A stretch of 64,000 nucleotides of DNA from Tenggerimyces flavus (GCF_016907715.1 NZ_JAFBCM010000001.1:2914001-2978000), one strand, 5' to 3'; counted from the stretch's first letter, positions 39,641-48,655 are shown. Numbers and translations: made by a program. Notes: generated by a model from the letters alone, not told the origin.

Positions 39641-40225
39641 TCAGCTGGCGTGGTCGGCGGGGCCGGGGGAGACGGGCCAGTCGGCGGGGTAGCCGCCCGC
39701 GAGCATCTCGTGCTCGGCGTACAGCTTCTTCCGCCACCGCTTGGAGATCCGGTCGGCGAACACGATCCCGTTCGTGTGATCGGTCTCGTGCTGGAAGCAC
39801 CGCGCCAGCAGGCCGGTGCCGGTGAGCTCGAGGGGCGCGCCGGTGAGGTCGACGCCCCGTACGGTCGCGAAGTCTGGCCGGGCGCACGGCACGTATGCAC
39901 CGGGCAGCGACAGGCAACCCTCGTCGGAGTCGTCCAGGTCGCGGGCGCGTCCCTCGGGCAGCTCCACCGTGGGGTTGCAGACGACGCCCTCGTGCAGCAC
40001 GTCGTCCTCGTCGGTGCAGTAGAACACGAAGAACGCGAGGTCGATCCCGACCTGGTTCGCCGCGAGCCCCACGCCGTCGGCGGCGTGCATGGTCGCGGTC
40101 ATGTCGGCCACGAGCTGGGCCAACGCGTCGTCGAACTCCGTCACCGGGCGGCACCGCTGGTGCATGACCGGCGTACCCCAGCGCGTGATCGGCAGCACCT
40201 TCCCGCCGTCCGGCAGTCCAGCCAC
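39641..40225 (-). CDS. def: peptide deformylase
   Basis: 194 residues with the three deformylase motifs: GVGLAANQ at 51-58, EGCLSLP at 102-108 and QHETDH at 145-150; Cys 104 and His 146 and 150 bind the metal. It removes the formyl group from new protein N-termini. The C-terminal tail after HETDH is about 45 residues, as in actinobacterial type-1 forms. Start ATG 40225. Its 3' end faces the palindromes at 39.4-39.6 kb. Confidence 0.93.
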   Translation of the reverse strand: MAGLPDGGKVLPITRWGTPVMHQRCRPVTEFDDALAQLVADMTATMHAADGVGLAANQVGIDLAFFVFYCTDEDDVLHEGVVCNPTVELPEGRARDLDDSDEGCLSLPGAYVPCARPDFATVRGVDLTGAPLELTGTGLLARCFQHETDHTNGIVFADRISKRWRKKLYAEHEMLAGGYPADWPVSPGPADHAS

Positions 40226-40357
40226 GTTCGTTGGCTCCTTCGCTGAACGAGTAAGAGGTGCACACGGTACGAGACCCCAACGCGCGCCCCGTCACCAGGT
40301 CGCGCGTCACGGCGAAGCTACAACGGGTGTGGGGATCTGGCCGGTATGGTCTCCCGC

Positions 40358-40534
40358 ATGCCCGAGAACGAAGAGGACCCCGGCGCCAACACGCAGATGT
40401 TCCAGGCCTTCGTGGCCAAGGGCGACGCGGAGACGGCTCAGCCGACCGGGACGAACCGCACCCCGCTGCTGATCGGCGGCATCGTCGTCGGCGTGCTCGT
40501 CATCGCGCTGATCGTCTGGCTGCTCGTTCGGTAG
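40358..40534 (+). CDS. small single-helix membrane protein (58 residues)
   Basis: 58 residues with a polar N-terminus (MPENEEDPGANTQMFQAFV) and one C-terminal membrane helix (PLLIGGIVVGVLVIALIVWLLV) ending in Arg, so tail-anchored. ATG 40346 is an alternative start; no strong ribosome-binding site is seen. The last 35 nt overlap the end of the convergent Nudix gene. Function unknown. Confidence 0.6.
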   Translation: MPENEEDPGANTQMFQAFVAKGDAETAQPTGTNRTPLLIGGIVVGVLVIALIVWLLVR

Positions 40535-41048
40535 CTGCTCGGACGCTCTCGTCCACGCCGAGCGCGAGGTCGCTCGGCAGTTCGTCGACCGAGAACCAGC
40601 GCACGTCGTGTGACTCCTCGCTCACCACGAGCTTCGCATCGGCGGGCGCGGTCACCAGAAACTGCACGTCGTAGTGCGATTCGGCGCCGCAGGGCGCGCA
40701 GTGTTTCGACAGGATCAGGGGCTCCGGGCTCACGATCAGCCCGTCGACGCCCGTCTCCTCGTGGCCCTCGCGCAGCGCCACGTCCCGGAGCGTCTCGTCG
40801 CCCGGCTCGCAGTGCCCGCCGGGTTGCACCCACAGGCCGATCTTGTTGTGCAGAACGAGCAACGTCCGCGCGCCGGCCTCGTCCAGGATGATCGAGCTCC
40901 CGGTCAGGTGCGCCGGCCGCGAGGCCCGCGTCATCGCGTCCAGGTGGTTCAGCAGGTAGTCGACGTACTCCTTGCGGAGCAGCTCCTGGTCCTCGTTCGG
41001 CGCCTGCCAGTTCGTGAGCGTACGGATGGCCTCCGCGTGCAGGCTCAC
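40500..41048 (-). CDS. Nudix hydrolase
   Basis: 182 residues. Nudix box: GGHCEPGDETLRD followed by REGHEETG (about residues 72-94). It starts with GTG 41048, overlapping the stop of the DUF2342 gene by 4 nt (GTGA), so the two are co-translated. The His-rich LSKHCAPCGAESHYDVQF after the box is typical of this actinobacterial group. Substrate not clear. Confidence 0.88.
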   Translation of the reverse strand: MSLHAEAIRTLTNWQAPNEDQELLRKEYVDYLLNHLDAMTRASRPAHLTGSSIILDEAGARTLLVLHNKIGLWVQPGGHCEPGDETLRDVALREGHEETGVDGLIVSPEPLILSKHCAPCGAESHYDVQFLVTAPADAKLVVSEESHDVRWFSVDELPSDLALGVDESVRAATERAARRSAR

Positions 41049-42391
41049 GAAGCGGGCTCGTCTGGTTTGTCCGAGCCGTTGTCGGGCTTCGGCTTGTCGA
41101 ACCCGAGGTCGCCGATGTCGTCGAACTCCAGCGCCGAGATCGCGTCGCTCTCGCGTACGAACCCGTCCGGGTCGTCCAGGTTGGCACTCGACGGCAACAG
41201 GTCGGGGTGCTCCCACAGCGCCTCGCGGCCGGACTCGCCGCGCGACTCGCGCAGCACCGCCCACAGCCGGGCCGCCTCGCGCACGCGGCGCGGGCGCAGC
41301 TCCAGCCCGACCAGCGTGGCGAACGTCTGCTCGGCCGGCCCGCCGGTCGCGCGCCGCCTGCGTACGGCCTCGTGCAGCTGCACCGCCGACGGCATCCGCC
41401 CGGCGGTCGCCTGCGTGACGACGTCCTCGACCCAGCCCTCGACGAGCGCGAGCGTGGTCTCCAGCCGGCCCAGCGCCGCGCGCTGCTGCGGCGTGTCCTC
41501 GGGCTCGAACATCCCGGAGTTGAGGGCGTCCTGCATCGCCTCGGGGTTGGACGGGTCGAGCTGGCTGGCCAGGCCCTCGATCTTGGACATGTCGACGTTC
41601 ATGCCGCGTGCCCACTCCTCGACCGCGCTGAACAGGTGCGCCGACAGCCAGGTCGCGTGCCGGAACAGCCGCTGGTGGGCGGCCTCGCGCAGCGCGAGGT
41701 AGAGGCGGACGTCCTCGGCCGAAACTTCCAGGCCTTCGCCGAACTTTGCGATGTTGCCCGGCAACAGCACCGGGTGGCCCAGCGAGCTGAGCGGCAGGCC
41801 GATGTCCGTACCGCCGAAGACCTCCGTCGCCAGCTGTCCGAGCCCCTGGCCGACCTGGGCGCCGAACATCGCGCCACCGAACTGGGTGAACATGCCGCCC
41901 AGCTGGCCCATCCCCGCGGCCGCCTGCTCGGGCAGCGCGTTGCCCATCGCGTTCACGATGTGCACGGCGAGCGGCTCGACGAGCTTCTTCCACGCGGGCA
42001 GCGTGCCCTCGAGCCACTCGGCCCTGTTCCAGGCCGCGGCCTGGCCGGCGGATCCGGCGGGCAGGTTGGTCGCGCCGTCCAGCCAGTGCTCGGCGAGCCG
42101 TACGGTGTCGTCGATCGTCGCGCGCTCGGCCGCGGTGAGGGAGGCGTCACCGGACTCGCGGATCGTCTGCCGCGCGGTCTCGGTGGCGAGGTCCCAGTTG
42201 ATGGGCCCGCCCTTCCAGGCCATCATGCTCGACAGCTGGCTGAAGATCGCGGCGAGGTCGGGCATGCCGGCTGCACCGCCGGCCGCACCGCCCCCGGCTC
42301 CCCAGGCCTCGAACGGGGTCCCGGCGAACGGGTTCTCGGGGCGCTTCTCCGGCTCGTCGCCGGATGCGCCGCCGCCCGGTTGGTCACTCAT
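41045..42391 (-). CDS. DUF2342 zinc-dependent metalloprotease family protein
   Basis: 448 residues. The family is annotated as a zinc-dependent metalloprotease / coenzyme F420 biosynthesis-associated protein. Seen: a Gly/Ala/Pro-rich N-terminus, GGMFTQFGGAMFGAQVGQGLGQLA, NIAKFGEGL, and the helix ALREAAHQRLFRHATWLSAHLF with the expected His residues in place of a plain HExxH (AAHQR). In mycobacteria the equivalent gene (Rv3195) lies close to whiB7 and the YlbL homologue. ATG 42391 is preferred. Co-translated with the Nudix gene. Confidence 0.87.
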   Translation of the reverse strand: MSDQPGGGASGDEPEKRPENPFAGTPFEAWGAGGGAAGGAAGMPDLAAIFSQLSSMMAWKGGPINWDLATETARQTIRESGDASLTAAERATIDDTVRLAEHWLDGATNLPAGSAGQAAAWNRAEWLEGTLPAWKKLVEPLAVHIVNAMGNALPEQAAAGMGQLGGMFTQFGGAMFGAQVGQGLGQLATEVFGGTDIGLPLSSLGHPVLLPGNIAKFGEGLEVSAEDVRLYLALREAAHQRLFRHATWLSAHLFSAVEEWARGMNVDMSKIEGLASQLDPSNPEAMQDALNSGMFEPEDTPQQRAALGRLETTLALVEGWVEDVVTQATAGRMPSAVQLHEAVRRRRATGGPAEQTFATLVGLELRPRRVREAARLWAVLRESRGESGREALWEHPDLLPSSANLDDPDGFVRESDAISALEFDDIGDLGFDKPKPDNGSDKPDEPAS

Positions 42392-42572
42392 GCGCGTCCA
42401 CCTCCGGAAGGCGAATGTGGCGGTAGCGTTCGGGCAACGGCGCATGTGCACGCTGCCAGGGGTAACGTCACAGCGGTCCGGGAGGAGCTGTTCATATGTC
42501 CAACCTAGCTCTGTGGGAGACCTGCTGAGCGATGAACCCACCCGAGTTCGCCCAGGGCGCAGCACTCGGAGC

Positions 42573-43655
42573 ATGACGCGCCGTCCTTCGCGACGTGGCG
42601 AAGGTCTCACCGTCGCGGTGACTGGCGCCGCGACGGGGTTGGGCCGTGCCCTCGCCGAGCGGCTCACCGGGCTCGCCGAGGTGAAGCGAGTCATCGGCGT
42701 GGACGAGCGGCGGGGCGATCTGGACGGGGTGGACTGGCGGGTTCTCGACGTACGAGACCCCGCTGTGGCACAGCGCATCGCGCGCTGCGACGTCGTCGTA
42801 CATCTCGACCTCGACCTCTCACCTGACTCTGACGCTCGGCAGCGCAGTGCGCGCAACGTTCGCGGCACTCAGACCGTGTTAACGGCTGCCGCTGCGGCGG
42901 GGGTTCCCCGGGTGGTGTTGTGCACCTCGGCGATGGTCTACGGCGCGGCGGCGGACAACCCGATCCCGCTGGACGAGGACGGGCCGCTGCGGGCGCGTCC
43001 GGAGGGCATCGTCGGCGACCTGCTCGAGATCGAGTGGCTGGCGCGACGGGCGCCGCGGGCTCACCCGGGGCTGTCGGTGACCGTCGTACGCCCGTCGCTG
43101 CTCGTCGGCCCAGGCGTGGACTCGTTCCTGACCCGGCACTTCGAGGCGGCGCGGCTGCTGGTGATCCGGGGGACGAAGCCGATCTGGCAGTTCTGCCATG
43201 TGGACGACCTGGTGTCCGCGCTCGCTCTTGCCGCTCTGGGACGGGTCTCGGGCGCGGTGACGTGCGGGTGTGACGGGTTCCTGGAGCAGGCGGAGGTCGA
43301 GGAGCTGTTCGGGCTGCCGCGGCTGGAGCTGCCCGAAGGCCTGGCCTTCGGGGCAGCCGAGCGGCTGCACCGGCTGGGGCTGACGCCGGCGCCCGCGTCG
43401 GATCTGGCGTACGTCTCGCACCCGTGGGTGGTGTCGTCGGCGCGGCTGCGTACGGCTGGGTGGACGCCGACGTTCGACAATCTGACGGCTTGCTCGGTGC
43501 TGGCCGAGGCGGTGGCTGGTCGTACGACGGCGCTGGGGCGGCGGATCGGTCGTACGGAGACGGCGACCCTGGGCGCTGCCGGCGCGACCGTGGCCCTGCT
43601 GGGTGCGGCCGCCGTGGTGCGGCGGGCGCGGCGGAAGAAGCGAGGCGGCGTGTGA
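42573..43655 (+). CDS. NAD-dependent epimerase/dehydratase family (SDR) protein
   Basis: 360 residues. The NAD-binding loop is VAVTGAATGLGRALAERL (TGxxxGxG type), followed by VLDVRDP, the active-site region CTSAMVYGAA (S...Yxx, with the following Lys not obvious), and VVRPSLLVGPG. The C-terminus has a hydrophobic segment (ATLGAAGATVALLGAAAVV) and a basic end, so it may be membrane-tethered. ATG 42573 is the assumed start. The stop overlaps the GTG of moaE. Confidence 0.82.
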   Translation: MTRRPSRRGEGLTVAVTGAATGLGRALAERLTGLAEVKRVIGVDERRGDLDGVDWRVLDVRDPAVAQRIARCDVVVHLDLDLSPDSDARQRSARNVRGTQTVLTAAAAAGVPRVVLCTSAMVYGAAADNPIPLDEDGPLRARPEGIVGDLLEIEWLARRAPRAHPGLSVTVVRPSLLVGPGVDSFLTRHFEAARLLVIRGTKPIWQFCHVDDLVSALALAALGRVSGAVTCGCDGFLEQAEVEELFGLPRLELPEGLAFGAAERLHRLGLTPAPASDLAYVSHPWVVSSARLRTAGWTPTFDNLTACSVLAEAVAGRTTALGRRIGRTETATLGAAGATVALLGAAAVVRRARRKKRGGV

Positions 43656-44077
43656 GCTCGGTCATCCGGTTGTTGGACGTACGGGAGAAGCCGCTGTCTG
43701 TCGATGAGGTGCTGGCCGCCGTTGCCGATCCCGCCGCTGGTGGGACGTGCGTATTCGTGGGAACGGTGCGCGACCTCGACTCCGGGAAGTCGGTGGTCGA
43801 GCTCGGCTACTCGGCCCACCCCACCGTGGCCGCCGTGCTGCAGTCCGTCGCCGAAGCCGTGTCCGCCGCCCACCCGGTCACTGCGTTGGCCGCCGTGCAC
43901 CGCGTCGGCGACCTCGGCATCGGCGACCTCGCCGTGGTCGCGGCCGTGTCCGCACCGCACCGGGGCGAGGCGTTCGCGGCCTGCCGGCAGCTGATCGACG
44001 ACCTCAAGGCGAACGTGCCGATCTGGAAGCACCAACGCTTCACCGACGGCTCCGACGAATGGGTCGGCAGCCCCTAG
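43652..44077 (+). CDS. moaE: molybdopterin synthase large (catalytic) subunit MoaE
   Basis: 141 residues. Marks of MoaE: VFVGTVRD near residue 33, YSAHP in the strand after it, HRVGDLGIGDLAVVAAVSAPHRGEAF, and the catalytic-Lys region VPIWKHQRF followed by WVGSP. With MoaD it adds two sulfurs to precursor Z in molybdopterin synthesis. GTG 43652 overlaps the previous stop. No MoaD gene is seen here; the Mo-dependent oxidoreductase at 57 kb could be a consumer of the cofactor. Confidence 0.92.
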   Translation: MSSVIRLLDVREKPLSVDEVLAAVADPAAGGTCVFVGTVRDLDSGKSVVELGYSAHPTVAAVLQSVAEAVSAAHPVTALAAVHRVGDLGIGDLAVVAAVSAPHRGEAFAACRQLIDDLKANVPIWKHQRFTDGSDEWVGSP

Positions 44078-44135
44078 CTATAGAGGCGGTGTCGGCGGAC
44101 GGGCACCGACGCCGCTTTACCTGGTGAGCGGGTGC

Positions 44136-44163
44136 TTGACACGGGGTGCATCCCACGTAGAGC
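44136..44163 (+). promoter_or_regulatory. candidate promoter for the small HTH gene
   Basis: -35 TTGACA at 44136-44141 (consensus) and -10-like TAGAGC at 44158-44163 with a 16-bp spacer. Transcription would begin near the left arm of the 34-bp palindrome, so a protein bound there would block it. Confidence 0.45.
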
Positions 44164-44196
44164 GGCAAATGATCATGTAAACATGATCATTTGCCG
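44163..44196. repeat. 34-bp palindrome over the start codon of the HTH gene (probable operator)
   Basis: 15-bp perfect arms (44163-44177 and 44182-44196, beginning CGGCAAATGATCATG) with a 4-nt spacer TAAA. The inner 22 bp are identical to the target site into which the ISL3 element is inserted at 28.5 kb. The ATG of the HTH gene (44183) is inside the right arm, so the site may serve as its own operator. Confidence 0.75.
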
Positions 44197-44374
44197 TCGG
44201 GCCCGGGGCTGGACGCAGTCCGAGCTTGCCCGCGCGGCCGAGATGACGCAGCCGGCAGTGGCTCGGTTCGAGGCTGGGGGCACGGTCCCCACCATCCCGT
44301 TGCTGGAGCGTCTTGCCCGAGCGCTCGAGGCCGAGCTCGTCGTCCGACTCGATCCGAAGTCGTCCGCGGCCTAG
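44183..44374 (+). CDS. small Xre-type helix-turn-helix protein (63 residues)
   Basis: From ATG 44183 the product is 63 residues, nearly all HTH: RGWTQSELARAAEMTQPAVARFEAG and a Pro-containing loop TVPTIPLLERLARAL, with the C-terminal strand LEAELVVRL. Such short Xre proteins are often antitoxins. The first HTH helix is short: normal relatives have about 15-20 more residues before RGWTQ. A longer reading from GTG 44132 runs straight through the palindrome (NDHVNMII) and is less likely. No toxin gene is next to it. It may be an autoregulated repressor or a truncated relic. Confidence 0.6.
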   Translation: MIICRRARGWTQSELARAAEMTQPAVARFEAGGTVPTIPLLERLARALEAELVVRLDPKSSAA

Positions 44375-45141
44375 CCTCCGCTCGTGTCGCTTTGACGGTG
44401 CTTGGCCTGCCGGTACTCGGCCACTACCAGGTCGGTCAGCTCCTGCACGGACGTCCGTGACCTGGGGACGTCGTAGGAGATCTCGCCGTGCTGGAGGAGG
44501 TTCACGCGGTCGCAGACCTCGAGGATCTGGGCGTAGTTGTGCGCGATGATGATGATCGACACGTCGCCGCGATCTCTCAGCCGGCGTACGAGGTCGAGGA
44601 TCAGCGCGCCCTCCTTGGCGCCCATCGCGGCCAACGGCTCGTCCAGTAAGAGGATCCGGGCCGACGAGTACACCGAGCGGGCGACGGCGATCGCCTGGCG
44701 TTGGCCGCCCGAAAGTTTCGCCACCTCGACGTCGACCGACGGTACGGACACGCCCATGTCCGCGAGGTGTTGGGCCGCCAGCGTACGCATCGAACGGTTC
44801 CGCAGCAGTGGCCAGCGAACGAGCTCTCGGTTGAGGAACATGTTGTGGTACACCGAGAGCTCGTTCACCAACGCCAGATCCTGGTACACGCAGTCGATCC
44901 CCAACGAGCGCGCATGGTCGACCGAGCGCAGCGAAACTTCCACCCCGTCGAGCGAAAGTGTTCCGGAGTCGGGCTGGTGGAAGCCCGACAGGATCTTGAT
45001 CAACGTCGACTTGCCCGCCCCGTTGTCACCGATCAGCCCGAGCACCTCGCCCGCTGCCAAGCGCAGGTTGACATCGCGCAGCGCGGTCACCGCGCCGAAG
45101 CGCTTGGCCACGTGCGACACGGTCAGAACGTCCGCGGCCAT
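44371..45141 (-). CDS. sugar ABC transporter ATPase (single domain, FrcA-like)
   Basis: 256 residues with one ATPase domain: Walker A GDNGAGKST (near residue 39), signature LSGGQRQAIAVARSV, Walker B ILLLDEPLAAMG. Unlike RbsA it is a single, not doubled, domain, as in fructose-type FrcA. It is the last gene of the binding protein-permease-ATPase unit for a carbohydrate (46.1-47.3 kb). The end overlaps the HTH gene by 4 nt on the other strand. Confidence 0.88.
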   Translation of the reverse strand: MAADVLTVSHVAKRFGAVTALRDVNLRLAAGEVLGLIGDNGAGKSTLIKILSGFHQPDSGTLSLDGVEVSLRSVDHARSLGIDCVYQDLALVNELSVYHNMFLNRELVRWPLLRNRSMRTLAAQHLADMGVSVPSVDVEVAKLSGGQRQAIAVARSVYSSARILLLDEPLAAMGAKEGALILDLVRRLRDRGDVSIIIIAHNYAQILEVCDRVNLLQHGEISYDVPRSRTSVQELTDLVVAEYRQAKHRQSDTSGG

Positions 45142-46113
45142 CTACGTTCTCCCCGCTCGTCGTAATCGAGCCAGGTGCACGTTCGAGATCATCGCCAGCA
45201 GGATGGCCGCGCCGATGATCAGGTCGAACGTGTAAGCGTCGACTCCGATCAGGTTGAACCCGTCCCGCAGCACGCCCAGCACGACCGCGCCCAGCAGCGC
45301 GCCGATGATCGTGCCCGATCCGCCGGCAAGCGCCGTACCGCCGATCACCGCCGACGCCACGGCCGCGAACATGATCCCGGTCCCGCCCGCGGTCGGGTCG
45401 ATCGAGTCGATCCGGAACGCCTCGATGATCCCCGCGAAGCCGCCGAGCGCACTGCAGATCATGAAGTTCCCGATCTTGATCCGGCCCACCCGGATCCCCG
45501 CCTCGGACGCGCCGAGCAGGTTGCCGCCCACCGCGATCGTGTGCAGCCCCCAACGCGTACTCGTCAACACCGCATGGAGCACCGCGATGATCAGCAACGC
45601 CCAGATGATCTCGGCCCACGGCGCCGCCCCCAACCAGGGAGCGAACGCGTCCGCCGCGGTCGGGATCGGCACCGGATACGCGTTGGAGGTGATCAACGTG
45701 ATGCCGCTGATCAGGAACAGCATGCCGAGCGTGGTGACGAATGACGGCACCCGCAGCACCACCGTGATGAACCCGTTCACCAACCCGATCAGCGCCGACA
45801 ACACCAACGCCAGCAGGATCGACGGGATCACCGGAACGCCCCAGAAGTCCACCGCGTAGTGCATGAGGAACGGTGCCAGCGTGTAGACGTTCCCGACGGA
45901 CAGGTCGATCTCGCCGCTGACGAGCAACAGCACCTGCCCCGCCGCGATGATCGCCGTCGCCGCGACGTACTGCGACACGTTGACGATGTTGCTCTCGGTG
46001 AAGAAGATTCCGGTCGTCGCCTGGAAGTACGCCATCAACGCGATGGCCACGAGCAGGATGCTCGCTTCGCGGCGCTTGAGGAACTCGTCCCCGATCCGGC
46101 GCAGCGCGATCAA
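45142..46113 (-). CDS. sugar ABC transporter permease (RbsC/FrcC type)
   Basis: 323 residues with eight to ten hydrophobic helices. The LLLVSGEIDLSVGNVYTL motif and GGNLLGASEAGI loop are those of the BPD_transp_2 permease family for ribose, xylose and fructose. It directly abuts the ATPase gene start (45141). Start TTG 46113 with AGGCCCAGG upstream is the best candidate. Pairs as a homodimer. Confidence 0.87.
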   Translation of the reverse strand: MIALRRIGDEFLKRREASILLVAIALMAYFQATTGIFFTESNIVNVSQYVAATAIIAAGQVLLLVSGEIDLSVGNVYTLAPFLMHYAVDFWGVPVIPSILLALVLSALIGLVNGFITVVLRVPSFVTTLGMLFLISGITLITSNAYPVPIPTAADAFAPWLGAAPWAEIIWALLIIAVLHAVLTSTRWGLHTIAVGGNLLGASEAGIRVGRIKIGNFMICSALGGFAGIIEAFRIDSIDPTAGGTGIMFAAVASAVIGGTALAGGSGTIIGALLGAVVLGVLRDGFNLIGVDAYTFDLIIGAAILLAMISNVHLARLRRAGRT

Positions 46114-46120
46114 CCTGGGC

Positions 46121-47251
46121 CTACCCGTGGCCGATCGCGCCGGAACGTTCGACCAACTGCTGCTTGGTGTCCGAGCCCTCGAAGCGGGTCTTCGTGGTGA
46201 GGTACGGATCGACGTTGTCCTTCGTCACGAACAACAGGCCAGTGTTCGTCTCCGCCGGCGAGACCAGTCCGCCCGAAAGTTTGTAGAGATACAGCGAAAG
46301 TACCGGCAGGAAACCTTGCAGATAGGGCTGTTGGTCGATGGTGAAGTCCAGGTGCCCGTTCTTGATTCCTTCGAGAGTTCCGGGAACCAGATCGAAACCT
46401 CCGGACGCGACGCCCTTGTCCTTCAGCTTGTACTTCGCCATCACCTTCGCCACGCCCTCGGTCGATCCCGCGTCGACCGCGAACATCCCCTTCAGGTCGG
46501 GATGTCCCTGCGAGTACGCGTCGATCGTGCTGAGCTCCTGCGGAAGTTCCGCTCCGCTGGCGATCTGGTTGAACGTGATCGACTTGCCGGACTGCTCGAT
46601 CGCCTGCTTGGCGCCGTCGATGCGCGGCTGGATGTTGAGCTGGCCGGGCGTCGCGATGAAGCCGACGACCTCGCCGGACTCGACGAGCTCGGCGATCCGT
46701 TCGCCCAGTCGTACGCCCGACGTGAACAGGTCCTGCCCGATGTAGGCGAGCCGGTTCGTGCCCGGTTTGCCCGGCGCGCCGTCGGCGTTGTACGACACGA
46801 CCGGAATGCCGGCGTCCAGCGCGTTGTCGACGGGCTTCGCGAACGCGTTGACGTCCACGACGCAGAGCGCGATGCCGTCGGCCTTCGCCGAGACCGCCGC
46901 GTTCGTCGCGTTGACCATCTCGCCCGCGATCGACGTCTTCGACCCCGTCCACTGGAACTCGCAGCCCAGCAAGGCGCAGGCGTCCGCGGCGCCGTACTGC
47001 GTGGGAACGAAGAACGGGTTGCTCGTCACGTGGTTGACGAACACGAACTTCCACTTCGGCGTCTTCGGGAAGTCCCCGACCCCCTCACCACCGGAGTTCG
47101 ACTGCTGGTCCGGGCCGCACGCCGCGAGCAGGGCCGAGGCGGCGAGGCCGGCGCTGAACAGACCACCGCCCGTCAGCAGCCTGCGCCGGGCGACCGCCGG
47201 CAGTCCGAAAGTTTCGACAGCTTCTTCGACCCGTGGATCGATGTCTCCCAT
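46121..47251 (-). CDS. sugar-binding lipoprotein of the ABC importer
   Basis: 376 residues from ATG 47251 (AAGGAGG upstream). An RRRLLTGGG stretch followed by a hydrophobic segment and lipobox LLAAC indicates a lipoprotein that could use the Tat route. The periplasmic-binding fold Peripla_BP_4 follows (KFVFVNHVTSNPFFVPTQYGA... DGIALCVVDVNAFAKPVDNALDAGIPVVSYNAD ... GMFAVDAGSTEG). The substrate is a sugar of the ribose/fructose type; which one cannot be told. First gene of the three-gene import unit. Confidence 0.88.
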   Translation of the reverse strand: MGDIDPRVEEAVETFGLPAVARRRLLTGGGLFSAGLAASALLAACGPDQQSNSGGEGVGDFPKTPKWKFVFVNHVTSNPFFVPTQYGAADACALLGCEFQWTGSKTSIAGEMVNATNAAVSAKADGIALCVVDVNAFAKPVDNALDAGIPVVSYNADGAPGKPGTNRLAYIGQDLFTSGVRLGERIAELVESGEVVGFIATPGQLNIQPRIDGAKQAIEQSGKSITFNQIASGAELPQELSTIDAYSQGHPDLKGMFAVDAGSTEGVAKVMAKYKLKDKGVASGGFDLVPGTLEGIKNGHLDFTIDQQPYLQGFLPVLSLYLYKLSGGLVSPAETNTGLLFVTKDNVDPYLTTKTRFEGSDTKQQLVERSGAIGHG

Positions 47252-47289
47252 GGCGGCCTCCTTGCCGTAGGGCAACACCCCGAGGACCT

Positions 47290-47305
47290 GTTCGAGATTT
47301 CGAAC
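47290..47305. promoter_or_regulatory. candidate operator upstream of the sugar importer
   Basis: GTTCGA-GATT-TCGAAC is a perfect 6-bp inverted repeat 39 bp upstream of the binding-protein start; a second small palindrome, ACGGT-AAG-ACCGT, lies at 47333-47345. No regulator gene for the importer is adjacent. Confidence 0.4.
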
Positions 47306-47462
47306 GCTGTTCGACAATGCGAACTGCTTCGGACGGTAAGACCGTTCTCACCGGCTGTCAATCGGCGCGAAACTTTCGGACGACGACCGGTCGTCGAGCC
47401 GCGCCGACCGGGCAGGGGACCGCTGGCGCGCCGTTCTCAGCCTGGTCACATACCCTGACGCC

Positions 47463-48518
47463 ATGTCTCGCCGTACCGCCACGATGGCGATCGCCGCCAT
47501 CCTGCTCGTCGGGCTGCTCGCCGTCGCCTGGCTGTTCCCGGTCCCGTTCGTCGCGATGAGCCCCGGCCCGACCGAGAACACGCTCGGCGAGATCAAGGGC
47601 AAGCCGATCGTCGAGGTCGACGGCCACAAGACGTACCCCACGACCGGCCAGCTCGACCTCACCACGGTCGCCGTCACCAGCCCCGACCAGAAGCTCGAGC
47701 TGCTCGGCGCGATCGGCGGCTGGCTCGACCCGACGGTCGCCGTCGTTCCGCGCGACTACATCTACCCGCCGGACCAGACGCCGCAGCAGGTGGAGGAGCA
47801 GAACGCCGAGCAGATGACCGGCTCGCAGCAGAACGCGATCGCCGCGGCGCTGCGCCAGGTCGGCGAGACCGTCACCGACGAGGTGCTCGTCCAGGCCGTC
47901 GTGAAGGACGCGCCGGCGGTCGGCAAGCTCAAGGCGGGTGACGTTCTCGTCACCATCGACGGTTCACCGGTCCACACCAGAGACGACGTCGTCGCAGCAA
48001 TCACCAAGCACAAGATCGGCGACGAGGTCGAGTTCGAGGTACGCCGCGACGGCAAGCCGGTCGAGGTGAAGATCCGCACGGTCGAGTCGAAGGACGACCC
48101 GACCAACAAGCGCCCGGTGGTCGGGATCACGCCGGCGAACGGGTACGAGTTCCCGTTCGACGTGAAGGTCAACCTCGGGCAGGACATCGGCGGGCCGAGC
48201 GCCGGAACGATGTTCGCGCTCGCGATCGTGGACAAGTTGACGCCGGGGCCGCTCACCGACGGCAAGCACGTCGCCGGCACCGGGGTGATCGACGGCAGCG
48301 GCAAGGTCGGTCCGATCGGCGGCATCCAGCAGAAGATCGCCGGCGCCCGCGGCAAGGGCGCGACAGTGTTCCTCGTTCCCGCCGACAACTGCCAGGCCGC
48401 CGCGCAGGCCAACGTCAAGGGCATCCAGCTCGTCCGCGTCGCCACGCTGCGCGACGCCGTCGACGCTTTGACCACGTTGAGTAAGGGCGGAAAGAACATT
48501 CCCTCGTGTCAGGGGTGA
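47463..48518 (+). CDS. YlbL-type PDZ and Lon-like (S16) membrane protease
   Basis: 351 residues. One N-terminal membrane helix (8-32), then a PDZ domain (about 125-205, VLVQAVVKDAPAVGKLKAGDVLVTIDG) and a Lon-type proteolytic domain with the catalytic Ser in GGPSAGTMFAL (near residue 245) and Lys in IGGIQQKIAGARGKGA (near 285). In mycobacteria it is Rv3194c, next to UPF0182 (Rv3193c), the same order as here. It is a site-specific outside-facing protease of unknown target. Confidence 0.9.
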   Translation: MSRRTATMAIAAILLVGLLAVAWLFPVPFVAMSPGPTENTLGEIKGKPIVEVDGHKTYPTTGQLDLTTVAVTSPDQKLELLGAIGGWLDPTVAVVPRDYIYPPDQTPQQVEEQNAEQMTGSQQNAIAAALRQVGETVTDEVLVQAVVKDAPAVGKLKAGDVLVTIDGSPVHTRDDVVAAITKHKIGDEVEFEVRRDGKPVEVKIRTVESKDDPTNKRPVVGITPANGYEFPFDVKVNLGQDIGGPSAGTMFALAIVDKLTPGPLTDGKHVAGTGVIDGSGKVGPIGGIQQKIAGARGKGATVFLVPADNCQAAAQANVKGIQLVRVATLRDAVDALTTLSKGGKNIPSCQG

Positions 48519-48655
48519 TCTTCGGGAACTTGGCGGGCCTCCGCTAAGTTGCCCGGACATACCGGAAGTCTGGCTACGCGTGCTCGATGCTTCGAGCGCA
48601 CGGGCCGCCTTCCGGTACGAACCATGAGCACCGACACCGTCGAATCGAGGATCTG

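Noticed and set aside
44132..44182. Longer HTH protein from GTG 44132
   Set aside because: The extra 17 codons translate the promoter and palindrome and have no resemblance to Xre N-termini.
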